DNA of 64,000 nt from contig NZ_LKEH01000025.1 in NCBI RefSeq assembly GCF_001642795.1, positions 195,189-259,188 on the forward strand. The letters are read 5' to 3'. This document shows positions 27,642 to 40,340 of the stretch, piece after piece. This DNA comes from Pseudomonas viridiflava (GTDB taxonomy: Bacteria; Pseudomonadota; Gammaproteobacteria; Pseudomonadales; Pseudomonadaceae). The number at the start of each line of letters is the position of its first letter. Within the stretch, counting starts at the first letter, position 1. A model generated the notes under the pieces. That model was not told the DNA's origin. It was given only the letters and a program-made list of their open reading frames with translations, and ran no database searches. Made by a program: the position numbers and the translations under genes.

Positions 27642-28235
27642 ATGAGCAATGACGGCGTGAATACGGGCCGGCGTCGCTTTCTCGTAGCTGCCACGTCCGT
27701 GGTGGGTGCCGCCGGGGCTGTGGGCGCTGCGATTCCGTTCGTGGGCTCATGGTCTCCGAGCGCCAGGGCTCGTGCGGCAGGCGCGCCGGTCAAGGTCAAC
27801 ATCAGCAAGATAGAGCCGGGCCAGCAGATGGTCGCTGAATGGCGTGGTCAACCTGTGTTCATCCTGCGGCGCGGCCCCGAGATACTGGACAACCTTGGCA
27901 AGCTGACCGGGCAGTTGTCCGACCCCGAATCCAGGGCTTCAGTCCAGCCAGGCTATGTCGATCCGGCGCTGCGCTCGATCAGGCCGGATATCGTGTTGCT
28001 GGTCGGCATCTGCACGCACCTGGGATGCTCGCCGACCTTCCGTCCTGAAGTGGCCCCTGCCGACCTTGGCAAGGACTGGGTGGGCGGCTATTTCTGTCCA
28101 TGTCACGGCTCTCACTACGATCTGGCCGGGCGGGTATACAAGTCTCAGCCCGCGCCTCTGAATCTGCCAGTTCCCCCGTATTCCTACGAGTCGGACACGG
28201 TCATCGTCATTGGCGTCGATCAGGAGGGCGTGTAA
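27642..28235 (+). CDS. petA: Ubiquinol-cytochrome c reductase Rieske iron-sulfur subunit
   Basis: A 197-residue Rieske protein of the cytochrome bc1 complex. The N-terminus has a twin-arginine-type sequence (GRRRFLVAAT, residues 9-18) followed by a hydrophobic segment that stays as the membrane anchor. The 2Fe-2S ligands are Cys124 and His126 (CTHLGC) and Cys152 and His155 (CPCHGS), with the two other cysteines forming the structural disulfide. It moves electrons from ubiquinol to cytochrome c1. It is the first gene of petABC; the TAA overlaps the petB start by one base. Confidence 0.98.
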   Translation: MSNDGVNTGRRRFLVAATSVVGAAGAVGAAIPFVGSWSPSARARAAGAPVKVNISKIEPGQQMVAEWRGQPVFILRRGPEILDNLGKLTGQLSDPESRASVQPGYVDPALRSIRPDIVLLVGICTHLGCSPTFRPEVAPADLGKDWVGGYFCPCHGSHYDLAGRVYKSQPAPLNLPVPPYSYESDTVIVIGVDQEGV

Positions 28236-29449
28236 TGGGCAGGCTGGTGGACTGGATCGATGCGCGCTTCCCCGCCACGCGGATGTGGGAAGACCATCTC
28301 AGCAAATACTACGTACCGCGCAACTTCAATTTTCTGTATTTCTTCGGCTCGCTGGCATTGCTGGTGCTGGTCAATCAGATACTGACCGGTATCTGGCTGA
28401 CGATGAGTTACACGCCCACGGCGGAGGGGGCGTTTGCCTCGATCGAATACATCATGCGTGACGTGGAGTACGGCGCCATTTTGCGGCTTCTGCACTCCAC
28501 AGGTGCCTCGGCGTTCTTCATCGTCGTGTATATGCACATGTTTCGTGGATTGCTGTACGGCTCCTATCAGAAGCCTCGTGAGCTGGTCTGGATCTTCGGC
28601 ATGCTGATCTACCTGAGTCTGATGGCGGAGGCCTTCATGGGGTATCTGCTGCCCTGGGGGCAGATGTCCTACTGGGGCGCGCAGGTGATCATTTCGCTGT
28701 TTGGTGCAATTCCGGTCATAGGTGAAGACCTGACCCAGTGGATCCGGGGCGACTATCTGGTGTCAGGCATCACCCTGAACCGTTTCTTCGCGCTGCATGT
28801 CGTGGCGCTGCCCATCGTGATCCTGGGGCTGGTCGTTTTGCACATTCTTGCGCTGCATGAAGTGGGCTCCAATAACCCGGACGGCATCGACATCAAGAAG
28901 CACAAGGATGAACACGGCAAGCCTCTGGATGGCATCGCCTTTCATCCGTATTTCACCCTGAAGGATCTTGTCGGCGTCGTGGTGTTTCTGTTCGTTTTTT
29001 GTACGGTTGTGTTCTTTTTTCCAGAAATGGGTGGCTACTTTCTGGAGAAGCCGAATTTCGAGCCGGCCAACGCGTTCAAGACCCCGGAGCACATCGCGCC
29101 CGTGTGGTACTTCACGCCGTTCTACGCCATCCTGCGCGCCGTGCCAGACAAACTGATGGGCGTCATGGCCATGGGGTCGGCCATTGCGGTGCTGTTCGTG
29201 CTGCCGTGGCTTGATCGCAGTCCGGTCAGGTCCATGCGTTACAAGGGCTGGATGAGCCGCCTGGCGTTGGTCCTGTTCTGCGTGTCATTCGTGACGCTCG
29301 GCTACCTGGGCGTTCAGCCGCCGACGCCTGAGGGTACGGTCGTGGCGCGCATATGCGCCTGCCTGTACTTTGCCTACTTCCTGTTGATGCCGTTCTACAC
29401 CCGGCTGGAGCGCACGCGGCCGGTTCCGGAGAGGGTAACGGGGCCATGA
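28235..29449 (+). CDS. petB: Cytochrome b subunit of the bc1 complex
   Basis: The ATG at 28235 overlaps the petA stop (TAATG) and gives 404 residues starting MGRLVDWIDARFPATRMWEDH. It is a multi-span membrane protein with paired haem-ligand histidines in helices B and D (LLHSTGASAFF with YMHMFRG, and FFALHVVALP with LHILALHE). The PEWYF motif of the quinol site is represented by APVWYFTPFYAIL. Length and start match bacterial cytochrome b. It is coupled to petC by an ATGA overlap. Confidence 0.98.
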   Translation: MGRLVDWIDARFPATRMWEDHLSKYYVPRNFNFLYFFGSLALLVLVNQILTGIWLTMSYTPTAEGAFASIEYIMRDVEYGAILRLLHSTGASAFFIVVYMHMFRGLLYGSYQKPRELVWIFGMLIYLSLMAEAFMGYLLPWGQMSYWGAQVIISLFGAIPVIGEDLTQWIRGDYLVSGITLNRFFALHVVALPIVILGLVVLHILALHEVGSNNPDGIDIKKHKDEHGKPLDGIAFHPYFTLKDLVGVVVFLFVFCTVVFFFPEMGGYFLEKPNFEPANAFKTPEHIAPVWYFTPFYAILRAVPDKLMGVMAMGSAIAVLFVLPWLDRSPVRSMRYKGWMSRLALVLFCVSFVTLGYLGVQPPTPEGTVVARICACLYFAYFLLMPFYTRLERTRPVPERVTGP

Positions 29450-30225
29450 GAAAATTTCTGGCTGTGTTGATCCTCGCGGCGCTGCCAGCGCTTGTGTTCG
29501 CGGCGGAAAGTGGAGCGCCGCTTGAGCATGTCGACATTGATGTGTCCGACAAGGCGGCCCTGCAGGACGGCGCGCGTACCTTCGTCAATTACTGCATGGG
29601 CTGCCATGGCGCCAAATACCAGCGGTATGAGCGTGTGGCCGACGATCTGGGTATTCCTCATGAGGTGATGCTGGAAAAGCTGGTCTTCACTGGCGCCAAA
29701 ATCGGCGATCACATGCAGACCGGTATGCATCCGGCAGATGCGAAAGCGTGGTTCGGCACTGCACCGCCTGATCTGACGCTGGTGGCGCGTGTGCGAGGTA
29801 CCGATTGGCTTTATGGCTACCTGCGTTCGTTCTATGAGGATCCGGCGCGGCCCTGGGGCGTCAACAATAAGGTTTTCCCTGATGTGGCAATGCCGAATGT
29901 GCTGGTGGGGCTACAGGGGCGCCAGGTGATCGGCTGCAAGCAGGTGCAAATCGAGGAGGACGGCAAAAAACGCTATGACCCATTGAGTGGCGCGCCTCTG
30001 ACTCATGAGGCGTGTGATCAGCTGACCATCGTGCCCGGTTCGGGAAGTCTGACGCATGCGCAGTTCGATGAAAAAATCAGGAATCTGGTGACCTTTCTCG
30101 ATTACTCGGCCAACCCCGTCAAGCTGCGGCATCAGCGTATCGGCACGTATGTGCTGCTGTACCTGGCCTTTCTACTGGTCTTCGTTTACCTGCTCAAACG
30201 CGAATACTGGAAAGATGTTCATTGA
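29446..30225 (+). CDS. petC: Cytochrome c1 subunit of the bc1 complex
   Basis: The ATG at 29446 overlaps the petB stop and gives 259 residues. A signal peptide covers about residues 1-20. The haem-binding CMGCH motif lies at residues 50-54, and a C-terminal transmembrane anchor (about 233-251, YVLLYLAFLLVFVYLL) holds the protein in the inner membrane with its haem domain in the periplasm. It passes electrons from the Rieske protein to soluble cytochromes. It is last in petABC, and a 224-bp spacer separates it from sspA. Confidence 0.97.
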   Translation: MRKFLAVLILAALPALVFAAESGAPLEHVDIDVSDKAALQDGARTFVNYCMGCHGAKYQRYERVADDLGIPHEVMLEKLVFTGAKIGDHMQTGMHPADAKAWFGTAPPDLTLVARVRGTDWLYGYLRSFYEDPARPWGVNNKVFPDVAMPNVLVGLQGRQVIGCKQVQIEEDGKKRYDPLSGAPLTHEACDQLTIVPGSGSLTHAQFDEKIRNLVTFLDYSANPVKLRHQRIGTYVLLYLAFLLVFVYLLKREYWKDVH

Positions 30226-30449
30226 GCGGGTGTCATGTCTGCCTTACATAAATGCGTCATCGCGGTCGCAATGTGGATCAAATACGCGGTGAACAGCATA
30301 GCGGGGCAAGATTACAGAATTTAGCGGGCATAAATGAGCTATCGTGTCGCCCGCAGTGAGCACCTGCCCTGTCGCGCGCTTTATAAAAGGCTTTCTGTGG
30401 GCAGGTTTTCAATCTGTCCGATAAATTTCAACAAGCGAGGAGGATCGCC

Positions 30450-31067
30450 ATGGGCGTGACCAACCGGTTGGCCTGTTACTCCGACCCCGCCGATCACTAT
30501 TCACATCGTGTGCGCATTGTGCTCGCCGAGAAAAGTGTCAGCGCTGAAATCATTGATGTTGTGGCCGGGCGTCATCCGCCGCAGCTGATTGAAGTGAACC
30601 CCTACGGCAGTGTGCCAACCCTGGTCGATCGCGATCTGGCGTTGTACGAGTCTACGGTGGTAATGGAATACCTGGATGAGCGCTATCCGCATCCTCCGCT
30701 GTTGCCGGTCTACCCGGTGGCGCGTGCCAACAGTCGTCTGCTGATCCATCGCATCCAGCGTGACTGGTGCGGGCTGGTGGATCTGATTCTTGATCCGCGC
30801 AGCAAGGAGCCGGCACGTGTGCAGGCGCGCGAGGAATTGCGTGAGAGCCTGACCGGGGTTTCCCCGTTGTTCGCGGAAAAGGCTTTTTTCCTGAGTGACG
30901 AGCAAAGTCTTGTCGATTGCTGTCTACTGCCCATACTCTGGCGTCTGCCGATTCTGGGTATCGAATTGCCGCGGCCTGCCAAGCCGCTGCTTGATTACAT
31001 GGAGCGCCAATTTGCGCGTGAGGCTTTTCAGGCAAGTCTGTCTGCCGCCGAACGTGAAATGCGCTAA
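30450..31067 (+). CDS. sspA: Stringent starvation protein A
   Basis: A 205-residue protein with a glutathione S-transferase fold: a thioredoxin-like N-terminal part ([22 protein letters not shown]) and an all-helical C-terminal part. SspA binds RNA polymerase rather than acting as a transferase and affects stress and virulence gene expression in gammaproteobacteria. An AGGAGG Shine-Dalgarno precedes the ATG. It is followed after 17 bp by sspB, the usual pair, and is downstream of petABC as in other Pseudomonas. Confidence 0.97.
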   Translation: MGVTNRLACYSDPADHYSHRVRIVLAEKSVSAEIIDVVAGRHPPQLIEVNPYGSVPTLVDRDLALYESTVVMEYLDERYPHPPLLPVYPVARANSRLLIHRIQRDWCGLVDLILDPRSKEPARVQAREELRESLTGVSPLFAEKAFFLSDEQSLVDCCLLPILWRLPILGIELPRPAKPLLDYMERQFAREAFQASLSAAEREMR

Positions 31068-31084
31068 GGCTTAAGGAGCCGTTG

Positions 31085-31501
31085 ATGAACTCCAGTCGCC
31101 CTTATCTGGTTCGCGCTCTTTATGAGTGGATCGTTGATAACGATTGCACCCCGCATATGCTGGTCAATGCGGAGTACCCGTCCGTGCAGGTCCCACAAGG
31201 GTTTGCCAATGACGGACAGATTGTCCTGAATGTTTCGCCGAGTGCAGTGCGTCATCTGCACATGGATAACGAAGCAGTCAGTTTCGAAGGCCGCTTCGGC
31301 GGTGTGCCGCATACCCTTTACGTCCCTGTCGGTGCGATTCTGGGTATTTATGCCCGCGAGAATGGCCAGGGGATGGTTTTCGATCTGGAGCCTTCCCTTG
31401 AGGAGGATGAAGAGATCGAGCTGGACGACGGCGACGACACGCCGCCAGACAGCGATCCGCCTCGTCCTACGGGCAGGCCGAGCCTTAAAGTGGTGAAATA
31501 A
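31085..31501 (+). CDS. sspB: ClpXP protease specificity-enhancing factor SspB
   Basis: The ATG at 31085 gives 138 residues (MNSSRPYLVRALYEWIVDN). The folded N-terminal domain (about residues 1-110) binds ssrA-tagged substrates. It is followed by an acidic flexible linker and a short conserved C-terminal tail (GRPSLKVVK) that docks on ClpX. This layout is diagnostic for SspB. It is 17 bp after sspA and ends at a very strong bidirectional terminator. Confidence 0.97.
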   Translation: MNSSRPYLVRALYEWIVDNDCTPHMLVNAEYPSVQVPQGFANDGQIVLNVSPSAVRHLHMDNEAVSFEGRFGGVPHTLYVPVGAILGIYARENGQGMVFDLEPSLEEDEEIELDDGDDTPPDSDPPRPTGRPSLKVVK

Positions 31502-31531
31502 AAAAAGGCGATCCGCAAGGATCGCCTTTTT
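31502..31531 (+). terminator. Bidirectional terminator between sspB and the BON lipoprotein
   Basis: A perfect 13-base-pair stem AAAAAGGCGATCC / GGATCGCCTTTTT closed by a GCAA tetraloop sits between convergent genes and has T-runs in both directions. Confidence 0.95.
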
Positions 31532-31550
31532 CATGTCTGCCATTCAGCTG

Positions 31551-33212
<1,662 letters not shown>

Positions 33213-33216
<4 letters not shown>

Positions 33217-35027
33217 GGTGCAGTGTCCGGAAGGCGCTGAATCTTGCCGTCCACGAACTCTGCCCAAGGCAGCTGGCGCTCGACCCGGCGGCCAGGGTTC
33301 ATGCTCAGGCTGCCGGACAGGCCGTCGATGCGGCTGTCAGGCATGGTCTTGAGCTGACCCAGGCGTGGAGCCAGGCGATAGGCGTCGATGCCCATCGCAT
33401 ACAGGCGACCCAGGCTGCCAGAAGCCTGTGGCCATTGGGCGGTCACTTGCTGGCGCAGAGGATCGTTGGCATCGAGCAGCCACGGTGTTTCGCAGAAACG
33501 GACACCGTTCAGGTCCATGTACTGGGCGTGATCGTTGCTGTTGGTGAACAGGTGCGAGGTGGCATAGACCGGAACGTCACCTGCGTACTGGAACACCATG
33601 GTCGGCTTGATCTGCTGGGCCTGTTGCGGCGTGGCAGCCAGGAACATGAAATCGATGTCCTGACGACGACTCGGCTGTGCGGCTACATCAGTGCCTATCG
33701 TGCTTTGCAGGCGCTGGGCACGGCCTTCGCTCTTGCGCAGCTGGAACAGATCGGCAACCTGCTGGGCCAGTTCGACCGGCTGATCAACGTGCTCGGCAGC
33801 GATCAGAGTGCCGCCCTTGGCTTGCCAGCTCTTGCGGAAAGCATCGAGTACGCGGTCGCCCCATTCGCCTTTCGGCACCATGGCAACCGCGCTGCGCTTG
33901 CCGTCTGCCCAGGCGCGACGTGCCACTTCACGGGCTTCGTCTTCTGCGGCCAGGCCGAACTGGAACAGCTGGGGAGGGCCTTCGTTGCCTGCATCGCTGT
34001 AATTGAGCGCCAGCGTGGTGATAGGCAGTTGCTCACGGCTGTTCAATTGCTTGACCAGATTCTTTTCCAGCGGGCCGACCACCAGTTGAACGCCGGCAGC
34101 CTGGGCCTGACGGTAGAACTCATCCATCGAGGTCAGGCGCGAACTGTCGAAGACCTGAATGGCTGGAGGGTTCTGACCTGCCTGCTGAGCCTGGTAGTGC
34201 GCGGCCATGAAGCCTTCACGCAGCGCTTTTGCAACGGAAGCCAGTTGACCATCCTGCGGCAGCAGCAAGGCGATTTTGGTCAGCGGTTCGCTGGTCAGGG
34301 CGCGCAGTTGGGCAAGCGTCGTTGGCAGTTGCAGTGCAGCAGGGTGCTGCGGGTTCTGGGCTTTCCAAGTGTCGATGGCGGCCTGCTGCTGTTCCAGCGT
34401 GCCTGCACCTTTCACCGAGCGCGCAAGGCTCAGCCAGCCACCCATGTCGCCGCTCGCGTTGGCCTGCAGTTGTTCGGCGGGCAGCGAGGACACCAGTTTC
34501 CAGATGGCATCGTTGTTGGCAGTGGCGTCGGCATCTTTCAGCAGCGGACCTGCGAAGACGCGCTCGTTGGCAGCGGGCAGGATCTGGCCGTCAGCTTCCA
34601 GGGCGCGTGCCTTGACCATGTGGGTGCGCACCTGCTGCTCGACCGAGAGCTCGCCCAGGCGTTGCATGCTTGGATGGTTCAGGGCGGTCAGGGCGGCCTT
34701 GGGCTGGTTACGGCCCATCGCCAGTTCGGCGGACAGCGTGCTGGCGAAGACCTGCAGGCCGGGCTTGAGTTGATCCATCTGCACCTGGGCAAGAATCTGC
34801 GCAGCGCGACCCGCATCGTTCTGGCGGTTGGCCAGGTCGGCGGCGCTCAGGCGCGATGTGGCGGCCTGTTCAGGTGTTTTGGCAGCCGAGGCCTGATCGA
34901 GCAATTGCTCAATGCTGGCATCAGGAGTGCGAGGAAGCTCGCCAAGGCTGGACGAGGGCGAGCTGGCACAGGCTGCAAGAAGGGCAGCGAGGCAGAGGGC
35001 AGAGAACAGCCGCAGGCAGGCGATCAT
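33213..35027 (-). CDS. lpoA: Penicillin-binding protein activator LpoA
   Basis: The ATG at 35027 gives 604 residues. A lipoprotein signal ends in lipobox LAAC (Cys20), followed by a Ser/Pro-rich stretch, a helical TPR-like N-terminal domain (about residues 30-260) and a C-terminal periplasmic-binding-protein-like domain (about 270-590, starting KIALLLPQDGQLASVAKALREGF). LpoA reaches from the outer membrane to stimulate the PBP1a peptidoglycan synthase. The LppC/LpoA family, length and position beside yraN and rsmI agree. It is divergent from rsmI across about 270 bp. Confidence 0.95.
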
Positions 35028-35301
35028 TGATGTGTTCCTGATACTCGAGCGAATTAACGGCGAATTGTACCCAAGCACTGGCCGGGGCGCGACTTCGAAG
35101 GCGTGGTATTGATTGTCACAGGGTGTTCTATTCGACAATCCCTGTTATTGGGGGATGCATTTTCATGCTGCTTTGAACAAAGATCATGTGTCCTTACTCC
35201 TTTTTTATAGGCTTCCCTGATGCGTAAACCGCTGATCAAGGTCGTTGCCTGTACAATGCGTCTTTTACGACACCCTGCCTGATAAACATGAGGTCTGCGC
35301 T

Positions 35302-36171
35302 TTGACTGTCCCGGTTGCTTCGAATTCCACCCCTGGTTCGCTTTATGTGGTGGCTACACCTATCGGCAATCTGGATGACATGAGCGTGCGGGCGCTGAAG
35401 GTTCTGCGTGAGGTTACGTTGATTGCGGCAGAGGATACGCGTCACTCGTCGCGTCTGATGCAACACTTCGGTATATCCACACCGCTGGCCGCATGCCATG
35501 AGCATAACGAGCGTGATGAGGGTAGCCGGTTTATCACCCGATTGCTGGCCGGGGATGATGTCGCGCTGATTTCGGACGCGGGCACGCCGTTGATTTCCGA
35601 CCCTGGCTACCACCTTGTGCGTCAGGCGCGTGCTGCGGGTATTCCTGTCGTGCCGGTGCCGGGTGCCTGCGCTTTGATTGCCGCGCTGTCCGCAGCGGGA
35701 CTGCCGTCGGATCGCTTTATCTTCGAGGGGTTTCTGCCCGCCAAGGCGGTCGGACGCAAGGCCAGGCTCGAGCAGGTAAAGGAAGAGCCGCGTACGCTGA
35801 TCTTTTATGAGGCACCGCATCGTATTCTGGAATGCCTGCAGGACATGGAGCAGGTGTTCGGCGCGGATCGCCCGGCCTTGCTGGCCCGTGAAATAACCAA
35901 AACTTTCGAAACCCTGAAGGGTCTGCCATTGGGTGAGTTGCGCGCTTTCGTCGAGGCGGACAGTAACCAGCAGCGTGGTGAGTGTGTGGTACTGGTCGCA
36001 GGCTGGACGCCGCCTGAAGACGAAGATGTGATCGGCGCCGAGGCACGCAGGATTCTGGATCTGCTGCTTGAGGAAATGCCGCTCAAGCGCGCTGCGGCGC
36101 TGGCTGCAGAGATCACCGGGGTGCGTAAGAATCTGCTGTATCAGGTTGCGCTGGACAAGCAGAAAGAGTGA
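35302..36171 (+). CDS. rsmI: 16S rRNA (cytidine-1402 2'-O)-methyltransferase
   Basis: I chose TTG at 35302, with GAGGT about eight bases upstream, giving 289 residues. No in-frame ATG or GTG fits, and the longer TTG at 35245 has no Shine-Dalgarno. It is a tetrapyrrole-methylase-fold enzyme with the motifs LYVVATPIGNLDD, AAEDTRHSSRLM, LISDAGTPLISDPGY and VVPVPGACA. It methylates the ribose of C1402 near the 30S P site, working with RsmH, encoded here at 37382. It is divergent from lpoA and directly upstream of rnpB. Confidence 0.94.
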   Translation: MTVPVASNSTPGSLYVVATPIGNLDDMSVRALKVLREVTLIAAEDTRHSSRLMQHFGISTPLAACHEHNERDEGSRFITRLLAGDDVALISDAGTPLISDPGYHLVRQARAAGIPVVPVPGACALIAALSAAGLPSDRFIFEGFLPAKAVGRKARLEQVKEEPRTLIFYEAPHRILECLQDMEQVFGADRPALLAREITKTFETLKGLPLGELRAFVEADSNQQRGECVVLVAGWTPPEDEDVIGAEARRILDLLLEEMPLKRAAALAAEITGVRKNLLYQVALDKQKE

Positions 36172-36207
36172 GAAATGCCGGTTTTTCAATGGCTCACACA
36201 GGCCGCG

Positions 36208-36224
36208 CAAGCTTTTAAAGCTTG
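36208..36224 (+). other. Perfect palindrome between rsmI and rnpB
   Basis: CAAGCTT-TTA-AAGCTTG is a perfect seven-base inverted repeat 37 bp after the rsmI stop and overlapping the left edge of the rnpB promoter. With no T tract it may be a 3' stabiliser of rsmI mRNA. Confidence 0.5.
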
Positions 36225-36250
36225 TTCTCGATGGCGTGTGCCGCTAACCT
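36222..36250 (+). promoter_or_regulatory. Candidate rnpB promoter
   Basis: TTGTTC (36222-36227) and TAACCT (36245-36250) are separated by 17 bp and end eight bases before the expected 5' end of RNase P RNA, as a sigma-70 promoter should. Confidence 0.6.
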
Positions 36251-36257
36251 TGTCGGC

Positions 36258-36617
36258 GGAGAGTCGATTGGACAGTCGCTGCCTCTTGTTGTTCCGCAAC
36301 AAGGGGGGGAGGAAAGTCCGGGCTCCATAGGGCGGAGTGCCAGGTAACGCCTGGGAGGCGCGAGCCTACGGAAAGTGCCACAGAAAATAACCGCCTAAGC
36401 ACTTCGGTGCCGGTAAGGGTGAAAAGGTGCGGTAAGAGCGCACCGCACGTCTGGCAACAGTTCGTGGCAAGGTAAACCCCACTCGGAGCAAGACCAAATA
36501 GGGTTCCTAGGCGTGGCCCGCGCTGGAACCGGGTAGGTTGCTAAAGACGTCCAGTGATGGCCGTCGTAGAGGAATGACTGTCCTCGACAGAACCCGGCTT
36601 ACAGATCGACTCTCCAC
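36258..36617 (+). ncRNA. rnpB: RNase P RNA (class A)
   Basis: The catalytic RNA of RNase P, which matures tRNA 5' ends. The 5' end GGAGAGTCGAT pairs with ATCGACTCTCC at the 3' end (helix P1). The universally conserved segment GAGGAAAGTCCGGGCTCC lies near 36311-36328, followed by AGGGCGGAGTGCCAGGTAACGCCTGGG. The 3' conserved part contains AGAGGAATGACTGTC and ACCCGGCTTACAGATC. The length of about 360 nt fits class A. The DNA continues CCACCTTTTTCTCC, so P1 plus the T run may also end transcription. Boundaries are accurate to a few bases. Confidence 0.97.
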
Positions 36618-36820
36618 CTTTTTCTCCCCTTCGTTTTTCAGCAGCAAAATCCCTTCGTAAGACCAAAAAAATCTTAAACCTCACAAATCACTTTAACTTC
36701 GAGCCCTAGCGGATTGAGTTGAGTGGGATTCGTCCGTCAGAACCTTCCGTAATTTAGCTAAAACCCTCCAATACCACTCCTAAATCTGCGAAATGTAAGG
36801 CTTTTCCTTGAGAGCGTGCC

Positions 36821-36850
36821 TTGACGGTGTGGCAGGCGCATTCCTATAGT
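36821..36850 (+). promoter_or_regulatory. Promoter of the dcw cluster (Pmra)
   Basis: TTGACG (36821-36826) and TATAGT (36845-36850) are 18 bp apart, about 74 bp before the mraZ GTG. The upstream stretch 36618-36820 is AT-rich and shows no gene. Confidence 0.8.
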
Positions 36851-36884
36851 GTGCGCAAGTGGCAGAAAGTGGCACGAAGTGGGT
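36829..36884 (+). promoter_or_regulatory. MraZ operator: 10-bp-periodic GTGGNN repeats
   Basis: GTGGCA at 36859, GTGGCA at 36869 and GTGGGT at 36879 are direct repeats with exact 10-bp spacing immediately after the -10 box. A further GTGGCA at 36829, inside the promoter spacer, and a degenerate GTGTGC at 36849 are in the same 10-bp phase. Such direct repeats before mraZ are the known binding sites of the MraZ ring, so autoregulation of the cluster is expected. Confidence 0.8.
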
Positions 36885-36923
36885 TTTTTGAGCGCAAAAA
36901 GCTAATATTTGGAGAATGCGCCT

Positions 36924-37379
36924 GTGTTCCGTGGTGCCAACGCGATCAATCTCGATGCCAAAGGCCGTCTCGCCATGCCGAGCCGGTATCGCGACGAGTT
37001 GGATTCGCGTAGCGCCGGCCAGTTGATCGTGACCATAGATGCCGTTGACCCCTGCTTGTGTCTTTATCCGCTGTCCGAGTGGGAACTGATTGAAGCCAAA
37101 CTTCGTGAGCTCGCGACGTTTCGTGAAGAAAACCGCCGTTTGCAACGGCTTTTGATTGGTAATGCAGTCGATCTGGAGCTGGATGGCAGCGGACGTTTTC
37201 TGGTTCCTCCACGTCTTCGCGAATATGCCAAGTTGGATAAGCGCGTGATGCTCGTGGGGCAACTCAACAAGTTTCAATTGTGGGACGAGGACGCCTGGAA
37301 CGCACTTGCTGATGCGGACCTTGCTGCCATTCAACAACCTGGCGCGATGCCTGATGAATTACGTGACCTGATCCTGTGA
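36924..37379 (+). CDS. mraZ: Transcriptional regulator MraZ
   Basis: The start is GTG at 36924, preceded by GGAG at nine bases, giving 151 residues beginning [22 protein letters not shown]. The protein contains two SpoVT/AbrB-like swapped-hairpin domains with the DAKGRLAMP and [10 protein letters not shown] signatures. MraZ forms rings that bind the direct repeats in its own promoter and repress the dcw cluster. It is the first gene of that cluster and is followed at once by rsmH. In E. coli its overproduction is toxic unless RsmH is also raised (literature knowledge). Confidence 0.97.
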   Translation: MFRGANAINLDAKGRLAMPSRYRDELDSRSAGQLIVTIDAVDPCLCLYPLSEWELIEAKLRELATFREENRRLQRLLIGNAVDLELDGSGRFLVPPRLREYAKLDKRVMLVGQLNKFQLWDEDAWNALADADLAAIQQPGAMPDELRDLIL

Positions 37380-37381
37380 CT

Positions 37382-38319
37382 ATGAATAGCGGCTTTACCC
37401 ACATCACCGTACTGCTCGAAGAAGCCGTGGAGGCTCTCGCGTTGCGCGCGGATGGCTGCTATATGGACGGAACGTTCGGTCGTGGCGGGCACAGTCGACT
37501 CATTCTCAGCCACCTCGGCCCTGATGGCCGGCTGCTCGGGTTTGACAAGGACCCTCAAGCGATTGCCACGGGGCAAACGCTAGCGGCCGAAGACGGCCGC
37601 TTTGTCATTGTGCAGCGCAGCTTTGCCGAATTGGGATCCGAAGCTCAGGAACGGGGTCTTGCGGGCAAAGTGAGTGGCATCCTGCTGGACCTGGGTGTGT
37701 CCTCTCCACAGCTTGATGACCCTGAACGCGGCTTCAGTTTCATGAATGACGGTCCGCTGGATATGCGTATGGATCCGACGCGTGGTGTCAGCGCTGCCGA
37801 ATTCATCGCCACGGCACCTGCCGAGGAAATCGCCCGGGTCTTCAAGGAATACGGTGAAGAGCGCTTTGCCAAACGTATGGCCAACGCCGTCGTACAACGC
37901 CGCGAAGTCCAACCTTTCGAGCGCACTGCCGACCTCGCAGAAGTCCTCAAGGTTGCCAACCCTGCCTGGGAAAAAGGCAAGAATCCTGCGACGCGCGCCT
38001 TTCAGGGGCTGCGTATCCACGTCAACAACGAACTGGGCGATCTTGAAGCGGGCCTCGACGCTGCGCTGGACGCACTGGAAATCGGCGGCCGTCTGGTGGT
38101 CATCAGCTTTCACTCGCTGGAAGACCGCATCGTCAAACTGTTCATGCGCAAGCTCGCCAAGGGCGAAGCCGATAACATGCCGCGCAACCTGCCGATCCAG
38201 TACAAGGCGTTCGAGCCGAAGATCCGCATTCACGGCAAGGCCCAATTTGCATCGGACACCGAAACCAAAGCCAATCCACGCTCGCGCAGTGCTGTCATGC
38301 GCGTAGCGGAGAAGCTCAG

Positions 38320-38323
<4 letters not shown>
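37382..38323 (+). CDS. rsmH: 16S rRNA (cytosine-1402 N4)-methyltransferase
   Basis: The ATG at 37382 gives 313 residues ([16 protein letters not shown]); a GTG two codons upstream is an alternative. It is an SAM-dependent methyltransferase with the [14 protein letters not shown] motif, [20 protein letters not shown] and the conserved NEL and [11 protein letters not shown] segments. It modifies the same nucleotide, C1402, as RsmI. It lies two bases after mraZ and overlaps ftsL by four bases. Also known as mraW. Confidence 0.97.
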
Positions 38324-40339
<2,016 letters not shown>

Positions 40340-40340
<1 letters not shown>

